From assembly GCF_014836535.1 (NCBI RefSeq), contig NZ_JACSQP010000004.1:183705-247704 (forward strand): DNA of 64,000 bases, read 5' to 3'. The stretch is from Microbacterium pullorum (GTDB taxonomy: Bacteria; Actinomycetota; Actinomycetes; Actinomycetales; Microbacteriaceae). Numbering within the stretch: the first letter of the stretch is position 1; each line of letters starts with the position of its first letter. Below are positions 18,301-26,895 of this stretch, one piece after another. The notes beneath the pieces are model-generated. The model did no database searches. It had not been told where the DNA came from and saw only the letters and a program-made list of their open reading frames with translations. The position numbers and the translations under genes are program-made.

Positions 18301-18362
18301 CGGCAAGCCACGGCACCCGAACACGTGGCGCCCGAACCGTGCCGATCGGCCGTGGTTTGCCG
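18301..18362 (+). promoter_or_regulatory. Long inverted repeat before hemQ
   Basis: Arms CGGCAAGCCACGGC (18301-18314) and GCCGTGGTTTGCCG (18349-18362) pair with one mismatch. Between them are GGCAC/GTGCC inner pairing and a near-direct repeat (CACCCGAAC / CGCCCGAAC). It lies between DUF3618 and hemQ and could be a terminator-attenuator or an operator. It has no U-run. Confidence 0.45.
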
Positions 18363-18391
18363 CGTCGCGACACGAGAGACAGACTGAGAAG

Positions 18392-19051
18392 ATGTCCGAC
18401 ACCTCCTTCACGCTCTGGTCCGTGCTGCGCCGGGACCCCCACCGCCCGGTGTCCGAGCACGACGCCGGCGAGCTCGAGCAGCTCGTCGCGGACCTCGCCG
18501 AAGGCGGCACGACCGTGCGTGGGTTCTACGACGTCAGCGGTCTTCGCGCCGACGCCGATGTGATGATCTGGCTGCACGGCGCCACCGCCGAGGGCCTCCA
18601 GCACGACCTTCGCCGCCTGCGCCGCACGGGGCTCCTGCAGCCCCTGCTCCCCACCTGGAGCGCGATGGGGGTGCACCGCGACGCCGAGTTCAACCGCGCG
18701 CACGTGCCCGGGTTCCTCCGCGGCATCCCCGCCAAGCAGTGGCTGACGATCTACCCGTTCGTGCGCAGCTACGAGTGGTACCTCCTCCCCGAAGAGGAGC
18801 GCCGCGCCATGCTCGCCGACCACGGCCGCAAGGGTGCCGCGTTCACCGGTGTCACCGCCAACACCGTGGCATCCTTCGCCCTCGGCGACTGGGAGTGGCT
18901 GCTGCCCATGGAAGCCGACGAGCTGACCGACCTCGTCGACATGATGCGGGAGCTGCGCTACACCGAGGCGCGTCGCCACGTGCGCGAGGAGGTGCCCTTC
19001 TTCACCGGACGGCTCGTGACCCCCGCCGAGCTCGTCGAGGTGCTGGCATGA
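18392..19051 (+). CDS. hemQ: Coproheme decarboxylase (chlorite dismutase family)
   Basis: Last step of the coproporphyrin-dependent pathway: oxidative decarboxylation of coproheme to haem b. 219 residues with family features FTLWSVLRR, FYDVSGLRADADVMIWL and the Tyr-containing PFVRSYEWYLLPEEERRAML block, ending with the GRLVTPAELVEVL tail. The ATG at 18392 matches the family N-terminus. Its presence shows that haem is made through coproheme. The ferrochelatase gene is not in the window. Confidence 0.95.
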   Translation: MSDTSFTLWSVLRRDPHRPVSEHDAGELEQLVADLAEGGTTVRGFYDVSGLRADADVMIWLHGATAEGLQHDLRRLRRTGLLQPLLPTWSAMGVHRDAEFNRAHVPGFLRGIPAKQWLTIYPFVRSYEWYLLPEEERRAMLADHGRKGAAFTGVTANTVASFALGDWEWLLPMEADELTDLVDMMRELRYTEARRHVREEVPFFTGRLVTPAELVEVLA

Positions 19052-19061
19052 GGATGCCGCG

Positions 19062-20060
19062 ATGATGCGGACGCTTCGCCTCGGCACCCGCCGCAGCAAC
19101 CTCGCGATGGCGCAGTCGCAGCAGGTTGCCGACACGATCACCGCCGTGACCGGTCACCCCGTGGAGCTCGTGCCGATCGTGTCGGAGGGGGACGTGTCTC
19201 GTGCCTCGCTGTCGCAGATGGGCGGCACCGGCGTGTTCGCCACCGCCCTGCGTGAGGCGCTGCTCGCGGGGGAGTGCGACTTCCTCGTGCACTCGCTGAA
19301 GGACCTCCCCACCGCGCAGCCGCCCGAGCTCGTCATCGCCGCCACTCCGGTGCGCGAGGACGCCCGCGACGTCGTGGTCACCCGCGACGGCACCCCCCTG
19401 CACCTGCTGCGTCCCGGCGCGCTCGTGGGCACCGGGTCGCCCCGCCGTCGCGCGCAGGTGCACCGCCGCAACCCCCGCGTCGAGGTGCGGGACCTGCGCG
19501 GCAACGTCGACTCCCGGCTGCAGCGCGTGCGCGACGGCGAGCTCGATGCCGTCGTGCTCGCCGCCGCCGGCCTCGCGCGCATCGGCATCGATCTCGGCGA
19601 CCTCGGCCTCGAGCCGCTCGGACTGGCCGCGTGGCCGACCGCCGCGGGGCAGGGTGCGCTCGCGGTGGAGACCACCGCCGATGCGGCTGCCGACGTGCAG
19701 GCGGCGCTCGCCCGCATCGACGACACGACCACCCGCATCGCCGTGACCGCAGAGCGCACCGTGCTCGCCGCACTGGAAGCCGGATGCCACGCCCCCGTGG
19801 GCGTGCACGCCGACCTCGCCGGCGACGATCTGCGCATCGACGCGGTCGTCTACGCGCTCGACGGGAGCAGTCGGATCGGGATGGACCGTGTCGCCGTCTT
19901 CCCTCGGGAGTATGGTGGGTCGCAGGGCAGCGGCGATGGTGCGGATGCTGCCGAAGGCGCGAACCCGATCGCGTACGCCGTACGCGCCGGGTCAGACGTC
20001 GCTCGTCGGTTGCTCGACAATGGAGCCGCCGAACTGGTACCACGAGAGTCGACCCCATGA
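19062..20060 (+). CDS. hemC: Porphobilinogen deaminase (hydroxymethylbilane synthase)
   Basis: Polymerises four porphobilinogens into hydroxymethylbilane. 332 residues; LRLGTRRSNLAMAQSQQ N-terminus, VHSLKDLP, GTGSPRRRAQ, LRGNVDSRL and the dipyrromethane-cofactor Cys242 in LEAGCHAPVG. The C-terminal domain has a slightly extended Gly/Ala-rich loop. ATG at 19062 or 19065. The stop overlaps the hemD start (ATGA). Confidence 0.97.
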   Translation: MMRTLRLGTRRSNLAMAQSQQVADTITAVTGHPVELVPIVSEGDVSRASLSQMGGTGVFATALREALLAGECDFLVHSLKDLPTAQPPELVIAATPVREDARDVVVTRDGTPLHLLRPGALVGTGSPRRRAQVHRRNPRVEVRDLRGNVDSRLQRVRDGELDAVVLAAAGLARIGIDLGDLGLEPLGLAAWPTAAGQGALAVETTADAAADVQAALARIDDTTTRIAVTAERTVLAALEAGCHAPVGVHADLAGDDLRIDAVVYALDGSSRIGMDRVAVFPREYGGSQGSGDGADAAEGANPIAYAVRAGSDVARRLLDNGAAELVPRESTP

Positions 20061-20860
20061 ACACCACCTCCTGGCAGTCGCAGCCGGTCAAACCGTTGAC
20101 CGGCTGGCGCGTGCTGGTGCCCCGCGGCGGACCATGGGGTGACGACGTCGCCGCCACGCTGCGCGCGCAGGGTGCGACCCCGGTCATCGCCCCGCTCATC
20201 AACTTCGCGCCCTCGACCGATCAGGCGACCCTCGAGCAGGCGCTCGCCGACCTCGCCGCCGGCGTGTTCGATTGGCTGACCGTCACGAGCGCCACGACCG
20301 TCGACGTGCTCTACGCCTACCGCGCGCAGATCCCCGCCACCACGCGGGTCGCCGCCGTCGGTGAGACGACCGCTGCGGCCCTCACCGCCGTCGGCTACAA
20401 GGTCGACCTCGTGCCCGACGACGACAACTCCGCCGCCGGCATGGCCGACCAGCTGATCGCGCTCGAGGCGGAGCCGCGCGATGTGCTGACCCTCCGCAGC
20501 GAGATCGCCAAGCCCGTACTCACCGAGCGACTGACCGATGCCGGGCACCGGGTGCGCAGCGTCGTGGCCTACCGCACCGTGGGGGTGCCGGTCACCGAGA
20601 AGATCGCCGAAGATGTGCGCAGCGGCCGCATCAACGCGATCCTCATCACGAGCGGATCGGTCGCCGAACAGGTGCGCGAGCAGTTCGCCGAGATCCCCGC
20701 GACCACCGTGCTCGCCGCGATCGGTCCCCGCACAGCGCACGACGCCCGCACTCTCGGCCTTCCCGTGGACGTCGTCGCCACCGAGCAGACCGCCGCCGCC
20801 CTCATCGGCGCGGTGTCCGAGCTCGCGCTGCCGCACTCGACCGACGAGACGGTGCGGTGA
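20057..20860 (+). CDS. hemD: Uroporphyrinogen-III synthase
   Basis: Cyclises hydroxymethylbilane to uroporphyrinogen III with ring-D inversion. 267 residues; two-lobed HemD fold beginning at [20 protein letters not shown], with [14 protein letters not shown] and [16 protein letters not shown] at the lobe hinges. The sequence is poorly conserved, as is usual for the family, but position between hemC and hemB, with 4-base overlaps on both sides, supports it. Confidence 0.93.
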   Translation: MNTTSWQSQPVKPLTGWRVLVPRGGPWGDDVAATLRAQGATPVIAPLINFAPSTDQATLEQALADLAAGVFDWLTVTSATTVDVLYAYRAQIPATTRVAAVGETTAAALTAVGYKVDLVPDDDNSAAGMADQLIALEAEPRDVLTLRSEIAKPVLTERLTDAGHRVRSVVAYRTVGVPVTEKIAEDVRSGRINAILITSGSVAEQVREQFAEIPATTVLAAIGPRTAHDARTLGLPVDVVATEQTAAALIGAVSELALPHSTDETVR

Positions 20861-21840
20861 CCTTCCCCGCCCACCGCCCGCGGCGCCTGCGCCAGTCGCC
20901 GGCGGTGCGCCGACTCGTGCGCGAGACTCACCTCTTGCCCTCCCAGCTGGTGCTGCCCGCCTTCGTGCGCGAAGGCCTCACCGAGCCCCACCCGATCGGG
21001 TCGATGCCCGGCGTCGTGCAGCACTCGCTCGACTCGCTCCGCCGTGCCGCGGCAGAGGCGGCGACCGCGGGCGTCGGCGGCATCATGCTCTTCGGCGTCC
21101 CCGCCGTGCGCGACGCGATCGGCTCCGCCGCGGACGACCCCCGCGGCATCCTGAACGTCGCGACCGAGGCGCTCGTGGCAGAAGTGGGCGATGCGCTCGT
21201 CGTGCAGACCGACCTGTGCCTGGACGAGTTCACCGACCACGGCCACTGCGGCGTGCTGCGACCCGACGGTGTCGTCGACAACGACGCGACGCTCGAGCGC
21301 TACGCCGCGATGGCACTCGCGCAGGCCAGGGCCGGGTCGCACCTGCTGGGGCTCTCGGGGATGATGGACGGCCAGGTCGCCCACATCCGCGCGGCGCTCG
21401 AAGCCGAAGGCTTCACCGACACGCTGATCCTGGCGTACGCCGCGAAGTACGCCGGAGCCTTCTACGGCCCCTTCCGCGAAGCCGTCGACTCGCAGCTCAC
21501 CGGCGACCGCCGCACGTACCAGCTCGACCCGCCCAACGCCCGTGAGGGGGTGCGTGAGGCCGTGACCGACGTCGACGAAGGTGCCGACATCGTCATGGTC
21601 AAGCCCGCGCTGCCGTACCTCGACGTGCTCGCCGCCGTGCGCGACGCCGTCGACGTGCCGGTGTGGGCCTACCAGGTGTCGGGCGAGTACGCCATGATCG
21701 AGGCCGCCGCAGCGAACGGCTGGATCGACCGCCGTGGCGCGATCAGCGAGGCGCTGGTCGCGATCCGCCGCGCCGGCGCCGACGCCGTACTCACGTACTG
21801 GGCCGTCGAGGCGGCCGGATGGCTGCGCGAGCAACGGTGA
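20857..21840 (+). CDS. hemB: Delta-aminolevulinic acid dehydratase (porphobilinogen synthase)
   Basis: Condenses two ALA molecules to porphobilinogen. 327 residues; active-site lysines Lys197 ([15 protein letters not shown]) and Lys249 ([10 protein letters not shown]). The metal region reads [14 protein letters not shown]: the middle cysteine of the zinc-type CxCx..C motif is Asp, so this is probably not the classical three-Cys zinc enzyme. GTG start overlapping the hemD stop (GTGA). Confidence 0.96.
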   Translation: MTFPAHRPRRLRQSPAVRRLVRETHLLPSQLVLPAFVREGLTEPHPIGSMPGVVQHSLDSLRRAAAEAATAGVGGIMLFGVPAVRDAIGSAADDPRGILNVATEALVAEVGDALVVQTDLCLDEFTDHGHCGVLRPDGVVDNDATLERYAAMALAQARAGSHLLGLSGMMDGQVAHIRAALEAEGFTDTLILAYAAKYAGAFYGPFREAVDSQLTGDRRTYQLDPPNAREGVREAVTDVDEGADIVMVKPALPYLDVLAAVRDAVDVPVWAYQVSGEYAMIEAAAANGWIDRRGAISEALVAIRRAGADAVLTYWAVEAAGWLREQR

Positions 21841-21939
21841 CCCACCCCGTCGCCGGTCGGCGTGCCGCCGGGCGTTGTGACATCGGGCGGTGTGCCGCCG
21901 GGCCGGCGGTCTCCCGCGCCCGCAGAGAGGAAGCGACCC

Positions 21940-23250
21940 ATGACCGACCGTAACGAGCAGCTGTTCGCCCACGCGCGCCAGGTGATCCCCGGTGGGGTGA
22001 ACTCGCCCGTGCGCGCGTACGGCTCCGTCGGAGGCACGCCGCGGTTCGTGACCGCCGCACGCGGCCCCTACATCACCGATGCCGACGGTCGCGAGTACGT
22101 CGACCTCGTCGCTTCGTGGGGCCCGGCCCTCCTCGGCCACGCGCACCCCGAGGTCGTCGCGGCCGTGCAGCAGGCGGCATCCCGCGGCCTGTCGTTCGGC
22201 GCCCCGACGGGTGCCGAAGTGGAGCTGGCCGACCTCATCGCCGCACGTGTCGCCGCCGGTGACCGTCGTCCCGTACAGCGCGTGCGGCTGGTGTCGACCG
22301 GTACCGAGGCGACGATGACCGCGATCCGCCTGGCCCGTGGCTACACCGGCCGCGACCTGCTGATCAAGTTCGCCGGGCACTACCACGGGCACTCCGACGG
22401 GCTGCTGGCCGCCGCGGGGTCGGGGGTGGCGACCCTGGCGCTGCCCGGATCGGCGGGTGTGCCGGCCCCGATCGCCGCGCAGACGCTCGTGCTGCCGTAC
22501 AACGACCTGGCCGCCGTCGAAGAGGCCTTCGAGCTGCACGGCGACCGCATCGCCGCCGTGATCGTCGAGGCCGCCGCTGCGAACATGGGCGTGGTGCCGC
22601 CGCTGCCCGGCTTCAACGCCGCGCTCACGGCGCTCGCGCACGACCACGGCGCGCTGCTGATCATCGACGAGGTGCTCACCGGCTTCCGGGTGCATCCCGC
22701 CGGATTCTGGGGTCTGCAGCAGCAGGCGGGCGAGGACTACACCCCCGACCTGTTCACGTTCGGCAAGGTCGTCGGCGGCGGCATGCCGCTGGCGGCGCTC
22801 GGCGGACGGGCGGACGTCATGGACATGCTCGCCCCAGTCGGGCCCGTGTACCAGGCGGGGACGCTCTCGGGCAATCCGCTGTCGGTCGCGGCGGGGATCG
22901 CGACGCTGCAGCTGGCGACGCCGGAGGTCTACGCACGGGTGGATGCCGCGGCATCCATCGTCGCCGACGCGCTCGATGCCGCCCTGACCGACGCCGGCGT
23001 CGTGCACGCGGTGCCGCGCGCGGGGTCGCTGTTCGGCGTGGCATTCCTGCCGGAGGCGCCGCGGTCATATGCCGAGGCGCTGCAGCAGCAGGCCGCACGG
23101 TACACGCCGTTCTTCCACGCGATGCTCGACGCGGGGGTGTCGCTGCCGCCGAGCGTGTACGAGGCGTGGTTCCTCACCGCCGCGCACGACGACGCCGCGC
23201 TCGCGCGCGTCCTCGACGCGCTGCCCGCCGCCGCCCGCGCCGCCGCCTGA
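21940..23250 (+). CDS. hemL: Glutamate-1-semialdehyde 2,1-aminomutase
   Basis: PLP enzyme converting glutamate-1-semialdehyde to ALA. 436 residues; [19 protein letters not shown] start, [35 protein letters not shown] and the PLP Lys276 in [13 protein letters not shown] strong GAGAGGAAG site precedes the ATG at 21940. It is last in the haem operon, after a 99-base gap. The Ala-rich C-terminus runs directly into repetitive DNA. Confidence 0.96.
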   Translation: MTDRNEQLFAHARQVIPGGVNSPVRAYGSVGGTPRFVTAARGPYITDADGREYVDLVASWGPALLGHAHPEVVAAVQQAASRGLSFGAPTGAEVELADLIAARVAAGDRRPVQRVRLVSTGTEATMTAIRLARGYTGRDLLIKFAGHYHGHSDGLLAAAGSGVATLALPGSAGVPAPIAAQTLVLPYNDLAAVEEAFELHGDRIAAVIVEAAAANMGVVPPLPGFNAALTALAHDHGALLIIDEVLTGFRVHPAGFWGLQQQAGEDYTPDLFTFGKVVGGGMPLAALGGRADVMDMLAPVGPVYQAGTLSGNPLSVAAGIATLQLATPEVYARVDAAASIVADALDAALTDAGVVHAVPRAGSLFGVAFLPEAPRSYAEALQQQAARYTPFFHAMLDAGVSLPPSVYEAWFLTAAHDDAALARVLDALPAAARAAA

Positions 23251-23311
23251 CCCGCGTCGCGGGGGTCGCGGGGGTCGCGGGCCGCGGGCCGCGCGCCGCG
23301 CTCGGGTCGCG

Positions 23312-23374
23312 GGGTCGCTCGGGTCGCTCGGGTCGCTCGGGTCGCGCGGGCTGCTCGGGTCGCGCGGGCTGCTC
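23312..23374. repeat. 9-bp-period minisatellite
   Basis: Three units of GGGTCGCTC (23312-23338), then two 18-bp units GGGTCGCGCGGGCTGCTC (23339-23374). The last unit runs directly into the left arm of a family B element. Confidence 0.8.
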
Positions 23375-23434
23375 GGGTGTCGCTTCCGCACGGTCGCGCG
23401 CCGCGGCATCCGCCGTTCGCACCACCGGAGCAGC
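23368..23434. repeat. Palindromic repeat family B, copy a
   Basis: Left arm GCTGCTCGGGTGTCGC, then CTTCCGCACGGT, ending CCACCGGAGCAGC. Same orientation as copy c at 28444-28510, with a near-identical internal order of blocks. Confidence 0.75.
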
Positions 23435-23488
23435 GCTTGCCCGCGCACGCGCGGGCGACGTGTACGGCGCGCTGCGGCGGCTGCGGGG

Positions 23489-23557
23489 GCTGGTCCGGTG
23501 GCGGATCCGCAGGGTTGCGCGAGACCGTACCCACCATTCGCGACACCGGAGCGGCCC
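23489..23557. repeat. Palindromic repeat family B, copy b (degenerate)
   Basis: The right half CCACCATTCGCGACACCGGAGC matches copies a and c; the left half is diverged (GCTGGTCCGGTGGCG). Confidence 0.55.
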
Positions 23558-23619
23558 GGGCGGTCGGCACGCGGGCGAGGCTCGGGCGGGCGGCACGCGG
23601 GCGGGGGGCGGAGCGACCG

Positions 23620-23625
23620 TAGGGT
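23620..23625 (+). promoter_or_regulatory. Putative -10 box, leaderless cofD
   Basis: TAGGGT with exactly 6 nt before the GTG at 23632. Confidence 0.55.
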
Positions 23626-23631
23626 GGTGGG

Positions 23632-24603
23632 GTGGCATCCTCCCCTCGCGTCGTGGTGCTCGCCGGCGGCGTCGGCGGGTCGAAGTTCACCCTCGGCGTG
23701 CGGGAATCCCTCGCGCGACGCGGTGCCCCCGAGGCGACGGTCGTCGTCAACACCGGTGACGACCTGTGGCTGTCGGGGGTGCGACTGCAGCCCGACGTCG
23801 ACTCGATCCTCTACGCGCTCGCCGGCGTCAACGACACCGAACGCGGCTGGGGCCGCGCCGGCGACACCGAACGCGTGAACCACGAACTGCAGCAGTGGGG
23901 CACCGGCTGGCCGTGGTTCACCCTCGGCGACCTCGACCTCGGCACGCACCTCGCCCGCACCGGCTGGCTGCGCGACGGCCTCACGCCCACCGCCGTGCTC
24001 GAGCGGCTGGCGCAGCGCTGGCCGCTCGGCGTGCGGATGCTCCCCATGACCGACACCGAGGTCGACACCCACGTGCGGGTCGCCGGCGGCGACGTGCTGC
24101 ACTTCCAGGAATGGTGGACCCGCCACCGCGCACAACTCACCCCCGAAGCGTTCCTCAACCCCGGGATGGATGCCGCGCGCCCCGCGCCCGGAGTCGTCGA
24201 GGCGATCGCGGCCGCCGACGTCGTGCTGGTCGCGCCGTCCAACCCGGTGGTCTCCATCGGCCCGATCCTCGCGGTGCCCGGCCTCGGCGACGCCCTCGCG
24301 GCGACGTCGGCACGCATCGTGGGGGTGTCGCCGATCATCGGCGGTGCGGTCGTGCGCGGCATGGCCGACGTGTGCCTCACCGCGATCGGGGTGGCGACCT
24401 CCGCCGAAGCCGTGGCCGGGCACTACGGCTCCCGCCGCGAAGGTGGACTGCTCGACGCGTGGCTCCTCGCCGAGGAGGATGCCGCTCTCGCACCGGTCGT
24501 GGATGCCCTCGGCATGCGCGCGCGGGTCGCGCCGCTGTGGATGCGCGATGTCGCGGCATCCGCGGCGATCGTCGACGCCGCGCTGGATGCCGCGGCGGCC
24601 TGA
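23632..24603 (+). CDS. cofD: 2-phospho-L-lactate transferase (F420 biosynthesis)
   Basis: Joins FO with the guanylylated phospho-acid made by CofC to form F420-0 (dehydro form in actinobacteria, where it is called FbiA). 323 residues; N-terminal VVVLAGGVGGSKFTLGV, VVVNTGDDLWLSGVRLQPDVDSILYAL, FTLGDLDLGTHLAR and VLVAPSNPVVSIGPILAVPG, all family blocks. It converges on cofC-GNAT with 16 bases between the stops. The FbiB/CofE ligase usually next to fbiA is absent here. Confidence 0.94.
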   Translation: MASSPRVVVLAGGVGGSKFTLGVRESLARRGAPEATVVVNTGDDLWLSGVRLQPDVDSILYALAGVNDTERGWGRAGDTERVNHELQQWGTGWPWFTLGDLDLGTHLARTGWLRDGLTPTAVLERLAQRWPLGVRMLPMTDTEVDTHVRVAGGDVLHFQEWWTRHRAQLTPEAFLNPGMDAARPAPGVVEAIAAADVVLVAPSNPVVSIGPILAVPGLGDALAATSARIVGVSPIIGGAVVRGMADVCLTAIGVATSAEAVAGHYGSRREGGLLDAWLLAEEDAALAPVVDALGMRARVAPLWMRDVAASAAIVDAALDAAAA

Positions 24604-24619
24604 CCGCGAGCCGGGACCC

Positions 24620-25885
24620 CTACAGCGCCATCCGCATGACGGTGATCCCGGCGGCTGCCGACTCCGCGGCATCCCGGTGCATCCCCACCTTCTGGGCGAC
24701 GCGCGCCGACGCGGCATTGTCGGGGTGCACGAGCGCCCGCAGCACGCCGAAACCGAGCGACCGGGCGAGGTCGCGGCAGGCGGTGGCCGCCTCCGCCGCA
24801 TAGCCGAGACCCTGCAGCGGCGGGGTCACGTGGTATCCCACCTCCAGCACCCGGCGGTCGCCGAGCGGCTGCCACGTGAGCCCGCAGTCGCCGACGAAGC
24901 GGCCGGTGGCATCCTCCATGACCCACAGCCCCAACCCGTCGGCCGCGTAGCGCTGCCGACTGCGGGCGATCCACTCCGCCGCCTGCGCGCGGGTGCGGGG
25001 TGCCGGGTAGTACCGCATGACCTCCGGGTCGCCGAGAAGCGCCGCCATGTCCTCGAGGTCGTCGGCGCGCATCTCGCGCAGCCGCAGCCGCGCGGTGGGC
25101 GCCGGCGCGGTGTCGCCGCGTCGCGCGGCCCGCAGCAGCGTGGCCGTGCGGGGCCCGACCGTCTGCTCGCCGAGTTCGTCGAGTTGCGCGGCGGTGTCGA
25201 TGTCGCGCCGCAGGCCGGATGCCGCGTCGAATTCGAGCGCGGTGGCGCCGAGCCGACGGTGTCGCTCGAACGAGTCGGGGCCGAAGCGCGAGGCCCACTC
25301 CACGTCCTCGGCGGCGGTCAGCAGTGTCGAGCCGGTGCCCTCCGCGTCGGGCACGACGGCGCGGTCGAACGCGCGGGCATCGCGCAGTGCGGCGGCGAGT
25401 TCTTCGGGGCGCAGCCCCGCGACGTCGCCCAACAGTGCGGCCCGCGCCCGGTGGGTGTGCGCGGCCATTCCCGCCGCGATCGCCGCGTTGAGCCCGCCGC
25501 CGGGATCGGCGACCACGGTCACCGGTGCCGCGGGGGCGGAGGGCACGGTCGCCACGGCATCGGTGTCGTCGGTCACCACGACCACGTGCGCGACGCCCGG
25601 GGTCTGCGCGGCGGCGTCGATCGTGTCGCGGGCGATCGCGCGCGCCAGCGCGGTGCGGTCGATTCCCGCGACCGTCAGCCGCGATTTCCCGGCCGCCGCC
25701 GGCTTCACCGGCACGACCACGACCCAGTCATCGGCCGCGCCCTGTCGGAATTCAGGCTGTGCGTCGGATTCGGCGACGGCATCCACCGCGCCCGGCCGTT
25801 CAGCCTGAATTCCGACGGGCTGCGGGGCGTGCATGCCCGCGTCCGGTCGCGGGGCCTGAATTCCGACCCCCGGGTGTGACGTCAC
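24620..25885 (-). CDS. cofC: CofC/FbiD phospho-acid guanylyltransferase fused to a GNAT acetyltransferase
   Basis: Two domains in 421 residues. About 50-270 is a CofC-type nucleotidyltransferase (VVVVPVKPAAAGKSRL, ARDTIDAA, VTVVADPGGGLNAAI, LLGDVAGLRPEEL) that activates 2-phospho-L-lactate or phosphoenolpyruvate with GTP for CofD. About 275-421 is a GNAT domain (LRLREMRADDLEDM, VGYHVTPPLQGLGYAAEA) of the RimJ/RimL kind. Residues 7-48 are encoded by inverted repeats (25744-25867), giving reiterated VGIQA-RP peptides. The GTG start overlaps the fgd stop (GTGA), supporting the long form; a GTG about 31 codons in is an alternative. Confidence 0.85.
   Translation of the reverse strand: MTSHPGVGIQAPRPDAGMHAPQPVGIQAERPGAVDAVAESDAQPEFRQGAADDWVVVVPVKPAAAGKSRLTVAGIDRTALARAIARDTIDAAAQTPGVAHVVVVTDDTDAVATVPSAPAAPVTVVADPGGGLNAAIAAGMAAHTHRARAALLGDVAGLRPEELAAALRDARAFDRAVVPDAEGTGSTLLTAAEDVEWASRFGPDSFERHRRLGATALEFDAASGLRRDIDTAAQLDELGEQTVGPRTATLLRAARRGDTAPAPTARLRLREMRADDLEDMAALLGDPEVMRYYPAPRTRAQAAEWIARSRQRYAADGLGLWVMEDATGRFVGDCGLTWQPLGDRRVLEVGYHVTPPLQGLGYAAEAATACRDLARSLGFGVLRALVHPDNAASARVAQKVGMHRDAAESAAAGITVMRMAL
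25744..25867. repeat. EcoRI-core inverted/direct repeat cluster
   Basis: GTCGGAATTCAGGCTG (25744-25759) is perfectly inverted as CAGCCTGAATTCCGAC (25801-25816), and GCCTGAATTCCGAC recurs at 25854-25867. All are inside the 5' coding end of cofC. I saw no other copy in the window. Confidence 0.8.
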
Positions 25886-26895
25886 GCGCCGAACCGGGCG
25901 CGCAGCCGCGGCAGGATCTCGTCGCCGTAGGTGCGCAGGAAGGTCTCCTGGTCGTGCCCGGGGTCATGGAACACGAGGTGACGGAACCCGAGGTCGACGT
26001 ACCGCGCGATCTGCTCCACGTGCTCCTCGGGATCGGTCGACACGATGAAGCGCGACGCCGCGCGTTCGATCGGCAGCGCGTCGGCACGCCGCTGCATCTC
26101 GAGCGGGTCGTGGATGCCGGTCTTCTCCTCGGGTGACAACGCCAGCGGGGCCCAGAACCGGGTCTTCTCCAGCGCCTGCTCACGGGTATCGGCGAGCGAC
26201 ACCTTCACCTCGATGAGGGTGTCCACATCGTCCGCGGTGCGGCCTGCCTTCTCGAGACCTTCGTCGAGCGCGGGCAGCAGCTTGTCGGTGTACAGCGCCG
26301 GATCCTTGCCGCTGGTGGTGATCCACCCGTCGGCCATGCGGCCGGCCAGGCGGGTGGCGGCGGGGCCGGACGCGCCGATGTAGATCGGCACCGGCCGGTC
26401 GGGGCGGTCGTACACGGTGGCATCCGAGACGTGCCAGAAGCTGCCCTCGTAGGTCACGCGCTCGTCCGCCCACAGCTCGCGGATGAGGGTGATGGCCTCC
26501 TTCATGCGCTGGAAGCGCTCGGGCGGGTCGGGCCAGTCGAGGCCGAGGGTCACCTCGTTGAGCGCCTCGCCGGTGCCGACGCCGAGGATGATCCGCTCGG
26601 GGAACATCACCCCGAGCGTCGCGAAGGCCTGCGCGATGACGGCCGGGTGGTAGCGGAACGTGGGGGTGAGCACCGAGGTGCCCAGCTGCACGCGAGAGGT
26701 GCGCGCGCCCACCGCGCCGAGCCACGGCAGCGCGGCGGGAGCGTGGCCGCCCTCGTGCATCCACGGCTGGAAGTGGTCGGAGATGAACACCGAGTCGAAG
26801 CCGACGTCTTCGGCGAGCACGGCGAAGTCGGCCAGCTGTGCCGGCCCGAACTGCTCGGCCGACGCCTTGTACCCGAGGCGGATCGGAAGGGTCAT
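25882..26895 (-). CDS. fgd: F420-dependent glucose-6-phosphate dehydrogenase (LLM-class)
   Basis: Oxidises glucose-6-phosphate to 6-phosphogluconolactone and reduces F420, supplying F420H2. 337 residues, very close in pattern to mycobacterial FGD: LGYKASAEQFGP, the SDHFQPW active site (Asp40, His41), SVLTPTFRYHPAVIAQAFATLG, LGVGTGEALNE (Glu110), RFWAPLALSPEEK and HLVFHDPGHDQETFL. ATGA overlap with the upstream monooxygenase and GTGA overlap with cofC place it in one coupled operon. Confidence 0.92.
   Translation of the reverse strand: MTLPIRLGYKASAEQFGPAQLADFAVLAEDVGFDSVFISDHFQPWMHEGGHAPAALPWLGAVGARTSRVQLGTSVLTPTFRYHPAVIAQAFATLGVMFPERIILGVGTGEALNEVTLGLDWPDPPERFQRMKEAITLIRELWADERVTYEGSFWHVSDATVYDRPDRPVPIYIGASGPAATRLAGRMADGWITTSGKDPALYTDKLLPALDEGLEKAGRTADDVDTLIEVKVSLADTREQALEKTRFWAPLALSPEEKTGIHDPLEMQRRADALPIERAASRFIVSTDPEEHVEQIARYVDLGFRHLVFHDPGHDQETFLRTYGDEILPRLRARFGA

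Larger units (their letters stand above)
23251..23631. other. Repeat-filled gap between hemL and cofD
   Basis: No gene is seen. It holds G+C-rich simple repeats (9-bp period, 23312-23374), two family B hairpins (23368-23434 and 23489-23557) and the cofD promoter. Any short frames here are Arg/Gly/Ala low complexity and look non-coding. Confidence 0.7.
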
